Source: Pseudomonadales bacterium (lineage in GTDB: Bacteria > Pseudomonadota > Gammaproteobacteria > Pseudomonadales > IMCC2047). Taken from it: a stretch of 5,482 nt of DNA. The notes under the pieces are model-generated. The model made no database searches. It saw only the letters and a list, made by a program, of their open reading frames with translations, and had not been told where the DNA came from. Position 1 is the stretch's first letter. Every line of letters begins with the position of its first letter. Positions 1 to 5,402 of this stretch are shown here, one piece after another. A program made the position numbers and the translations under genes. The stretch lies in NCBI GenBank assembly GCA_021736745.1, contig JAIPFG010000225.1, forward strand, positions 1 to 5,482, read 5' to 3'.

Positions 1-1743
1 GCCCTCACCGGAGTAGAAGGGAAAATGTTCACGCCCATGGCTATGGCAGTCATTATTGCCTTGTTGTCTGCCCTGGTGCTTTCGTTAACCTTTGTACCCG
101 CTGCAGTGGCATTGTTGCTCAGTGGCCATATAGAAGAAAAGGACAACATCATTGTTCGACAATCAAAACGTGCCTATTCCCCTATTTTAGCCTGGGTACT
201 CAAATTTCGATTAGGTGTGTTAATCGGTGCTGTACTGTTTGTTATTGCCGTTGGCGGGCTGGCCACAAGAATGGGCACCGAATTTATACCCAATCTGGAC
301 GAAGGTGATATCGCCATCCAGGCTTTGCGAATTCCCGGCACCAGCCTCACTCAATCCCTAGACATGCAGTTTAAACTCGAACGTGCTGTTCTGGAAATAC
401 CGGAGGTGAAAACCTACTTTTCCCGAGTCGGCACTGCAGAAGTTGCCAGTGATCCTATGGGGCCAAATATTTCAGATGGCTATATGATGTTAAAAGATCG
501 CGCTGACTGGCCCAACCCCGATAAGTCCAAAGCCCAGTTGCTGGATGAACTTCAGCAGAAACTGGCACTCATTCCCGGCAACGCTTACGAGGTCAGCCAA
601 CCGATTCAGCTTCGTTTTAACGAACTGATCTCCGGCGTGCGATCAGATCTTGGTATAAAAATTTACGGCGATAACCTTGATCAGCTATTGAAATCAGGCA
701 CGGAGATTGCCGCCGTGCTCAACGGTATTGAAGGGGCAGAAGGGGTTAAAGTAGAGCAGGTTTCCGGATTGCCCATATTGTCAGTCGAAGCCAACCGACC
801 CGCTTTGTATCGCTATGGTCTTAACGTTGCCGATGTTCAAGACGTACTAGCGGCCGCGACAGGTGGTGAAGAAGCCGGTATGGTCTTTGAGGGTGACAGG
901 CGTTTCACTATTGTTGTCAGAGTGACGGAGCAAATCCGTAACGATTTACGAGCACTTGAGCGTTTGCCAATACCCTTACCACAAGGTGGCTATGTTCTGC
1001 TCAATGAAGTAGCAACGCTGACGCTTGCTCCGGGACCCAACCAAATTTCCCGGGAAAACGGCAAACGCCGCTTGGTGGTGAGTGCCAATGTACGAGGCCG
1101 TGATTTGGGTGGTTTCGTTGCCGATGTGCAAGCGCAGATTGAGCAGCAAGTGACTTTACCACCCGGGTATTGGTTGGCATACGGTGGCACGTTTGAGCAA
1201 CTGCAGTCCGCCACTGAGCGATTAAGCCTGTTAGTACCCGTTACGCTCGTCATGATTTTTGCCCTGCTAATGATGACCTTTGGTTCAGCTAAAGACGCAG
1301 TACTTGTTTTTAGTGGTGTCCCATTAGCCTTGACTGGCGGTGTTATTGCACTTTGGCTACGTGATATTCCCTTGTCTATTACTGCAGGCGTAGGGTTCAT
1401 TACCCTATGTGGTGTTTCCGTACTGACAGGCGTAATGATGGTATCGGGGTGTAGAGATAGGCTGGCACAAGGTGACGATATCAACACTTCCATTCAACAA
1501 GGGGCGATGTTGCGACTGCGGCCAATATTGATGGTCGCCCTGGTGGCTGCGTTGGGTTTTCTGCCAATGGCCCTTAACACCAGCACTGGTGCAGAAGTAC
1601 AGCGCCCCTTAGCGACAGTGGTCATAGGAGGCATCATCTCCTCCACCCTATTAACCTTACTGGTGCTACCAGGCCTATACCGGATGGCTTACCGCAAACC
1701 AAAAGGCATGACTGAAAATAATGAGGATCAGTTAGCATCTTAA
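1..1743 (+). CDS. czcA: CzcA-type heavy-metal efflux RND pump, inner-membrane subunit (3' part; 5' end outside window)
   Basis: The frame is open from base 1 and reads ALTGVEGKMFTPMA, so the Met at base 25 is internal and the gene starts upstream. About 580 C-terminal residues of a roughly 1,040-residue family are present, with a natural C-terminus after the last TM helix. Numbered from base 1, hydrophobic helices lie at about 14-42 and 68-88, followed by the HME-RND signature TEFIPNLDEGD near 93-103. A long periplasmic porter/docking region (about 100-405) then leads to four or five closing helices (about 408-560). The segment around RFNELISGVRSDLGIKIYGD strongly resembles CzcA/CnrA. The three periplasmic Met residues of the E. 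coli CusA copper site appear replaced (Q, a non-Met, E) in a by-eye alignment. This favours divalent Zn/Cd/Co/Ni export over Cu/Ag. The protein would work as the proton-driven trimer of a CzcCBA tripartite pump. PII-NG lies 91 bp downstream, a known arrangement. Confidence 0.93.
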   Translation, partial: ALTGVEGKMFTPMAMAVIIALLSALVLSLTFVPAAVALLLSGHIEEKDNIIVRQSKRAYSPILAWVLKFRLGVLIGAVLFVIAVGGLATRMGTEFIPNLDEGDIAIQALRIPGTSLTQSLDMQFKLERAVLEIPEVKTYFSRVGTAEVASDPMGPNISDGYMMLKDRADWPNPDKSKAQLLDELQQKLALIPGNAYEVSQPIQLRFNELISGVRSDLGIKIYGDNLDQLLKSGTEIAAVLNGIEGAEGVKVEQVSGLPILSVEANRPALYRYGLNVADVQDVLAAATGGEEAGMVFEGDRRFTIVVRVTEQIRNDLRALERLPIPLPQGGYVLLNEVATLTLAPGPNQISRENGKRRLVVSANVRGRDLGGFVADVQAQIEQQVTLPPGYWLAYGGTFEQLQSATERLSLLVPVTLVMIFALLMMTFGSAKDAVLVFSGVPLALTGGVIALWLRDIPLSITAGVGFITLCGVSVLTGVMMVSGCRDRLAQGDDINTSIQQGAMLRLRPILMVALVAALGFLPMALNTSTGAEVQRPLATVVIGGIISSTLLTLLVLPGLYRMAYRKPKGMTENNEDQLAS

Positions 1744-1754
1744 TGGCTCATACA

Positions 1755-1786
1755 CTGGCCATAGGGAGTATCTCCTCTATGGCCAG
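1755..1786 (+). other. Intergenic hairpin between czcA and the PII-like gene
   Basis: The arms CTGGCCATAG (1755-1764) and CTATGGCCAG (1777-1786) pair perfectly over 10 bp. The stem continues as GGAG/CTCC (1765-1768 with 1772-1775) past a single bulged T, closing on a 3-nt loop. It begins 12 nt after the czcA stop. There is no T-run after the 3' arm, so it is not a classic Rho-independent terminator. An mRNA 3'-stabilising structure, a partial terminator or a palindromic protein site are all possible. A TATAAA-like box follows near 1801, but no convincing -35 was seen. Confidence 0.6.
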
Positions 1787-1834
1787 ATCAACTACCCAAC
1801 TATAAAACAACCGATTAAATCTTGGAGAAAAATC

Positions 1835-2158
1835 ATGAAACAAATTAAAGCATTTATACACCATGTCCGTTCTGCCACTGTCGTCGAAGCTCTGCGTGAT
1901 GCCGGTTATAAAAATATAACCCTGCTCGATGTGAAAGGTACTTTAAAGCCACTGAGCGAATCCGAACAAGATTATTCTACTGATGCCGGAGTCGTTATTT
2001 CTGAGGTTCGAATATCATTGGTCTGCGAAGATTCGCAAGTCGATGACGTCACCGGCATTATTCGTAGAGCGGGACGAATTGGCCTGAATATCTCCGGCTG
2101 GGTTTATGTTAGCCCCATAGAGCAAGCGTTACCTATTGGTGACGGCCCTAATGACTAG
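1835..2158 (+). CDS. PII-like signalling protein of the metal-efflux-associated group (PII-NG)
   Basis: This 107-residue protein has the size and ferredoxin-like layout of GlnB/GlnK: strand 1 MKQIKAFIHH, a helix with VVEALRDAGY, a T-loop region at about 36-56, strand VRISLVCED, a helix VDDVTGIIRRAGRIG, and the C-terminal segment SGWVYVSPIEQALPIG. That last part matches the PII C-terminal signature in its PII-NG variant. The canonical uridylylation Tyr of the T-loop is not evident (TDAGVVISE there), so it is unlikely to be a GlnD-modified nitrogen regulator. PII-NG proteins are known to sit next to RND heavy-metal pumps, as here after czcA. The ligand and target are not known to me; a trimeric cytosolic sensor that binds metal or nucleotide and touches the efflux system is inference. 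The start is supported by a GGAG ribosome site 7 nt upstream of the ATG. Confidence 0.87.
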   Translation: MKQIKAFIHHVRSATVVEALRDAGYKNITLLDVKGTLKPLSESEQDYSTDAGVVISEVRISLVCEDSQVDDVTGIIRRAGRIGLNISGWVYVSPIEQALPIGDGPND

Positions 2159-2180
2159 CGCCGATTCATTCCGGCAGTCG

Positions 2181-2214
2181 GCACACATGAAAAACAAAAT
2201 TGATTCATGTGTGC
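2181..2214 (+). other. Intergenic hairpin downstream of the PII-like gene
   Basis: GCACACATGAA (2181-2191) and TTCATGTGTGC (2204-2214) form a perfect 11-bp inverted repeat with a 12-nt A-rich spacer. It lies 22 nt after the PII-like stop and ends 21 nt before the next start codon. No T-tract follows, so a typical intrinsic terminator is not supported. A dyad operator or an mRNA structure controlling the small gene and CDF are alternatives. Confidence 0.6.
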
Positions 2215-2235
2215 TAGCGTCTTGAGGAACTAATA

Positions 2236-2415
2236 ATGCGATGTGAAGATGATTCCATTGCAGACTTTCCTTTCAGAACGCATCGAATTAATTGTATAAA
2301 TAGTCAATGGTATTTTTTAATGAGAGGTGGAGAAAATATAGGGCCTTTCCCAACAAAAGAAGATGCAAACAAACACCTCGCCAGCTATCTGGAAAAAATG
2401 AAAGCGGAAGGCTAA
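2236..2415 (+). CDS. Small DUF6316-like protein, 59 aa
   Basis: This short frame (ATG 2236, TAA 2413) has a good ribosome site, GAGGA, 7 nt before the start, and it ends 2 nt before the CDF start. The protein carries the pattern FRTHR (13-17), then INSQWYFLMRGGENIGPF (21-38), then an A-rich helix with KEDANKHLASYL (41-52). This matches what I recall of DUF6316, a family of small proteins of unknown function mainly in gammaproteobacteria (FR..R....G.WYF..R.G...GPF....A...L..Y). It has no signal peptide or membrane helix, so it is probably cytosolic. Its role is unknown. Its placement between a PII-NG gene and a CDF transporter, probably coupled in translation to the latter, suggests a link with metal handling (inference only). 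The family assignment rests on motif memory; the gene itself is well supported by start site, spacing and pattern. Confidence 0.78.
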   Translation: MRCEDDSIADFPFRTHRINCINSQWYFLMRGGENIGPFPTKEDANKHLASYLEKMKAEG

Positions 2416-2417
2416 CG

Positions 2418-3302
2418 ATGCATAAACACGCCCACAGTGACAACAATGATTCCTCTAGGCGTATTGGTTGGGCCTTCTTTCTCAATGTCGGCTTTAGCAT
2501 TCTTGAATTTATCGGCGGCTGGCTGACCAACAGTACAGCCATTATGGTTGACGCCGTTCACGACCTGGGTGATAGCTTGTCCATTGGACTAGCCTGGTTG
2601 CTTAACAAAGTATCCGACAAATCTGCCGATGAAAGTTTCAGCTATGGCTATCAACGATTTTCATTGCTGGGTGCACTAATCAATGGCGTAGTGCTCGTTG
2701 GTGGCTCAATTTGGGTATTGAGCGAAGTCGTACCAAGATTGTTTAGTCCACAAATGCCACATGCTGAAGGGATGATAGCCCTGGCCATCTTCGGAGTTTT
2801 GGTTAACGGCTTTGCGGCTTATAAATTAAGTGCGGGTAAATCATTAAATGAGCGTGTTCTGAACTGGCACTTACTTGAAGATGTGCTTGGTTGGCTCGCA
2901 GTGCTCATTGTTGCAATCATTTTACTATTCGTCGATCTTCCCATTTTGGACCCAGTATTATCAATCGGTTTCACCTTGTTTATTTTAATTAATGTGGTGA
3001 AAAATCTTATTGCTACCATTCGGATTTTTCTACAGGCAACACCTGATAAGGCAATTCGGTTAAAAATCATAAATGACCTGCAATCATTAACCTATGTTAG
3101 TGACATTCATCATATTCACCTCTGGCCACTTGATGGTAATAACTATGTTCTAACCGCTCACCTTACCCTTAATAATCCTGTTGACGCTTTAGTTCAGGCC
3201 AATATAAAGGGTGAGATAGCAACACTTCTAGTTCCTTATGGCTTATCGCATACAACAATAGAGTTGGAATTCCCTAACGAGTCTTGTCGGGACAAACAAT
3301 AA
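2418..3302 (+). CDS. Cation diffusion facilitator (CDF) family metal transporter
   Basis: This 294-residue inner-membrane antiporter would move divalent cations (probably Zn2+, also Cd2+/Co2+) from cytoplasm to periplasm against H+. Six helices lie at about 16-36, 39-62, 82-104, 116-136, 149-171 and 176-198, followed by a cytoplasmic domain at about 207-285. The transport site is intact: DAVHDLGD in TM2 supplies H48 and D52, and HLLED in TM5 supplies H151 and D155. This is the HD-HD arrangement of Zn-type CDFs such as ZitB/CzcD. The C-terminal domain shows VSDIHHIHLWPLDG (228-240) and GLSHTTIELE (275-284), the usual metal-sensing dimer motifs. A His-rich N-terminus (MHKHAHSD) is also typical. 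The start at 2418 is chosen because the in-frame ATG at 2307 would add 37 residues overlapping the upstream gene. From 2418 the protein has normal family length. The gap to the preceding stop is only 2 nt, so translation is likely coupled. Confidence 0.93.
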   Translation: MHKHAHSDNNDSSRRIGWAFFLNVGFSILEFIGGWLTNSTAIMVDAVHDLGDSLSIGLAWLLNKVSDKSADESFSYGYQRFSLLGALINGVVLVGGSIWVLSEVVPRLFSPQMPHAEGMIALAIFGVLVNGFAAYKLSAGKSLNERVLNWHLLEDVLGWLAVLIVAIILLFVDLPILDPVLSIGFTLFILINVVKNLIATIRIFLQATPDKAIRLKIINDLQSLTYVSDIHHIHLWPLDGNNYVLTAHLTLNNPVDALVQANIKGEIATLLVPYGLSHTTIELEFPNESCRDKQ

Positions 3303-3309
3303 GCTGACT

Positions 3310-3378
3310 TTATTTATTTTCTAACGCGGATGCTAATTCAAATACGGCCTCCAATTCAGAGCAGTGATGGGGTTTCAT
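3310..3378 (-). pseudogene. Truncated 5' end of a conjugation gene downstream of the TraC-like gene
   Basis: An ATG at 3378 overlaps the TGA that ends the TraC-like remnant (ATGA overlap), the usual spacing in a tightly packed transfer operon. The frame reads MKPHHCSELEAVFELASA and ends at a stop after 22 codons, 8 bp from the stop of the convergent CDF gene. The composition (acidic and hydrophobic, helix-forming) looks like real coding sequence. The gene appears cut at the junction with the metal cargo. I do not recognise the family from so short a piece. Confidence 0.42.
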
Positions 3379-4835
3379 AATTTCAGCTTGCTGCGGTTTT
3401 CATGCTTTTCGGTCATGACCAATGCTAACGGCACGTTTCTAAATAAGCACTGAGTATTATCTGAAAGCACAACTTCTTCGGTATAATTTTCAGGCTCCTT
3501 TCTTGCGGCTCGAAGCATGCCTTTTTGCTCCTCCGCCAGATATTTAAAGCGTGATAATTGCTCGATCTCTTCTTTTGGACAGACCATGGCAATCCACTAT
3601 TTGAACATGCTGAGCAGTTTTTTAGCGGCACCGGGACAGTCTTCCAGATTCTGTGTCGCCAACCGTGACCAGGCACCGAACTTGTGCCACATTTTAACGA
3701 TCTTGACCAGAAATATGGAGTGGTGGTAATCAAGTGTGCTTCGTCGCCTAAAACAAAGGTCGGGCGATGATAGTATTGCTCACTCTCGATCATGCCATTA
3801 ATTTGATTCATCAACCCCATAAACCCAAGGGCCAATTGGTCTTTATAGCTTTCGTTGGCCAGTATGCTTATCTCGAAAATAGTGACATCTGCCTCTAGCC
3901 AAGCCTTGCCGGGTCGATGAAAAAGTGCCCTGCTGTACCAGAACATTACAATGCCATCGCATCAGCCATATCTTTGGCGCTCTCTCTACGCTTTGGGGTT
4001 CCTGATTTATTGAGCGCATTAACAACGTACTCAGTTAACACAATGTCTTGGCTACCCGATGCATGTTTTTCTTCTGCGGCCTGAATAATCGCTTTGCGGA
4101 TGGTTAAACGACCAGCCCGTGTCATTGCATCTTCCTTGGCATCACCCCCGTGATCATGATACGGGCTTTCAGCTCCATCTAACCCAACAGATCATGCTCT
4201 TCGTTATCATTACTCTTGTCTAATACATCCTGTGACGCCTCATCATCAAATGCTGCCTGCTGGGCTCTTTAACGTTGGAGCATTTCATAGGCATCCGCAA
4301 AAGGCGGTAGGCTGACGCCTTCCTTTGGGTGGAGCGTGATTTGATTGACTCTTAATCCAAAATACTTGCAGTAATCACCAAATAGCTTGAACGTTCCCTC
4401 TTGTTTAATGATGTAAATACGCTCACCGTAAATCGCCGCGACCTGTAATAGGACATATACCATTAGGGCCGACTTGCTGGAGCCAGGAGGCCCCAACCAG
4501 TCTAAAAGGTTTCTTGGCACGATCAGTTTAACGAGCGAGCCAAACGTCAAAGGCTCACCACCCCGGTTAAAGAACACCATGCATGGATGTCCCGTATCCC
4601 GACTACGGCCATAGCATGGGAGTAATCTCGCCAGATCACTTGAAAATATCAATCGGCTTTTACAATTTATTTTCTCGCGCCGAGGTTCTTAATTCAAGGG
4701 TAGTTGGCGAATATCAGTATCTAGCGGGAACAGCTCATCCTTCTCCCGAATAGAGTGCAAACCATTGGCCAGTAATAGTGCATTAGCCTCATTTTGTCGA
4801 GACACAGTCCTTATCAAGGTAACGTTTGCAGGTAT
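3375..4835 (-). pseudogene. Decayed, N-terminally truncated TraC-like conjugative transfer ATPase (ICE PFL_4706/TIGR03744 type)
   Basis: Reading 4835 to 3375 across frames gives collinear pieces of the ICE-type TraC/VirB4-like ATPase that powers mating-pair apparatus assembly. In order: NEANALLLANGLHSI; LARLLPCYGRSRDTGHP; FFNRGGEPLTF; a Walker A at 4470-4493 reading GPPGSSKS (family GPTGAGKS, last Gly lost); FGLRVNQITLHPKEGVSLPP; a domain ending RRESAKDMADAMAL; AWLEADVTIFEISILA; a Walker B LGDEAHLIT near 3728-3754; KIVKMWHKFGAW; PKEEIEQLSRFKYLAEEQKG; and the C-terminus FRNVPLALVMTEKHE. Lesions are in-frame stops at 4689-4691, 4269-4271, 4179-4181, 3946-3948 and 3597-3599, and frameshifts near 4145-4149 (homopolymer, one base lost), 3918 and 3709-3716. 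Roughly the N-terminal half of the usual protein (about 900 aa or more) is missing. The gene is certainly non-functional; the family is clear from the motifs. Confidence 0.88.
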
Positions 4836-4960
4836 GGAATTTTATCCAATTTTGTATCCAAGCTACCTTGGTTTAGTGTGTTTTACTATGAAAGTAAAAT
4901 ATATTAGTCTTTATATTTCAATAAGTTAAATCCATCCAGAAACATGCAAATACACTATTA
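4836..4960. other. AT-rich gene-free stretch between the TraC remnant and the tRNA fragment
   Basis: No start/stop-bounded frame or known motif is seen on either strand. The stretch contains a 7-bp inverted repeat, TTTTACT/AGTAAAA, at 4881-4887 and 4893-4899 with a 5-nt loop. It also has short near-repeats ATTTTATCCA and ATTTTGTATCCA just before it (4839-4860). Sequence next to an element end often holds integrase arm-binding sites, but nothing here proves that. Confidence 0.4.
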
Positions 4961-4988
4961 ACGGATTCGAGCCCCGTCCGGTCCGCCA
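4961..4988 (+). other. 3' end of a tRNA gene (tRNA-Asp-like), probable ICE attachment-site core
   Basis: The stretch reads as a tRNA T-loop TTCGAGC (4966-4972), T-stem 3' strand CCCGT (4973-4977), acceptor 3' strand CCGGTCC (4978-4984), discriminator G (4985) and encoded CCA (4986-4988). It closely resembles the 3' end of gammaproteobacterial tRNA-Asp as I remember it. Upstream there is no acceptor partner GGACCGG, D-arm or anticodon arm, so it is only a fragment. The T-stem 5' side (4961-4965) pairs at 4 of 5 positions but has A opposite C where G-C is invariant, so true identity may begin at 4966. Integrases of tRNA-targeting elements duplicate exactly such a 3' end, leaving it at the distal junction with the element on its 5' side. 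The element would then lie to the left and the chromosome to the right. Confidence 0.62.
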
Positions 4989-4996
4989 TTTAACTC

Positions 4997-5056
4997 TGGC
5001 TCTACTCCATTATCGGGGGATAGCACTCATCAAACCCGGTTGATAATACCATCCCA
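4997..5056. repeat. 60-bp perfect direct repeat, copy 1
   Basis: The sequence is identical over 60 bp to 5343-5402, in the same orientation and offset by 346 bp. Bases just outside differ on both sides (C versus T at the left; G versus C at the right). It is explained as a duplicated IS end. Confidence 0.97.
4998..5056 (-). mobile_element. Remnant of an ISL3-like IS: terminal end only
   Basis: On the - strand this fragment encodes WDGIINRV followed by TGA (stop at 5030-5032), then the IS tip ending in ...GAGTAGAGCC, which on the + strand is GGCTCTACTCCATTATCGGG starting at 4998. GGCTCT-type tips are familiar in the ISL3 family. The fragment is cut at 5056 inside the transposase gene, leaving 8 codons. 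The tip lies only 9 bp beyond the tRNA CCA end. Confidence 0.72.
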
Positions 5057-5342
5057 GTTATTAATTTCCTTTTCGTTATCTGTGGCTGTCGCGCCAATCA
5101 TTGCACTCGGTATTTTCTTTATGATCGGAGGTTTTACCTCGATATTCATACCGTGTATGACAGCAGCGTACCTGGAGGGATCGGGGTAGCCTACTTTATT
5201 CTGTATCGGCCCATGCTATTTTTTGTTTCCAAGACCGGTGGAGCGAGTCGGATATTGGTAAAGGCATTGTTTTTGTTTGTCGGAAGTGTATTCCAATCTA
5301 TTCTTGTGTTTCCGTTTCGTTTTTCATGGGTCTGGGTTTAGT
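5057..5342. other. Unassigned 286-bp segment between the two IS ends
   Basis: No gene can be supported. One + frame is open from 5024 to its stop at 5339-5341, but it has only a GTG at 5153 as a possible start, no clear ribosome site, and T-rich hydrophobic content. A second + frame gives a membrane-helix-like run, LSVAVAPIIALGIFFMIGGF, before a stop near 5190. The two could be pieces of a decayed membrane protein gene, or chance in T-rich DNA. No palindromes or repeats stand out. Confidence 0.35.
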
Positions 5343-5402
5343 TGGCTCTACTCCATTATCGGGGGATAGCACTCATCAAACCCGGTTGATAATACCATCC
5401 CA
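5343..5402. repeat. 60-bp perfect direct repeat, copy 2
   Basis: This is the second, identical copy of the 4997-5056 repeat. Here it is continuous with the transposase reading frame to its right, so it is the less truncated source copy. Confidence 0.97.

Noticed and set aside
990..1493. 167-codon open frame on the - strand
   Set aside because: It lies antisense to the conserved periplasmic/TM part of the CzcA-like gene, shows no family motifs and is a reading-frame shadow.
2307..2417. In-frame upstream ATG extending the CDF protein by 37 residues
   Set aside because: The extension overlaps the DUF6316-like gene in another frame and is rich in R/K with no CDF similarity. The ATG at 2418 gives normal length and a typical His-rich N-terminus.
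2288..3070. Two - strand open frames (2288-2542 and 2819-3070)
   Set aside because: Both are antisense to well-supported small-protein and CDF coding sequence and have no recognisable motif.
3517..3729. 70-codon + strand frame
   Set aside because: It is antisense to the TraC-like remnant, whose motifs continue on the opposite strand.
3425..3946. 173-codon - strand frame as an intact gene
   Set aside because: Only its first 80 or so residues match the ATPase family. After a frameshift near 3709-3716 it reads out of frame, so it is a piece of the pseudogene.
4881..4899. 7-bp inverted repeat in AT-rich DNA as a terminator or integrase site
   Set aside because: The stem is made almost only of A-T pairs and can arise by chance in such sequence. 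No upstream gene needs a terminator there.
5153..5341. 62-codon GTG-start + frame encoding a hydrophobic peptide
   Set aside because: It has no ribosome site, no motif and T-rich composition, and it is surrounded by IS debris. It is better left unassigned.
4990..5402. Integron attC cassette array (two ~60-bp repeats flanking a ~290-bp cassette)
   Set aside because: An ATTTAAC near the first copy fits the RYYYAAC core, but no matching GTTRRRY core pairs with it and the second copy lacks both. Transposase codons running through the repeat explain it better as an IS end.
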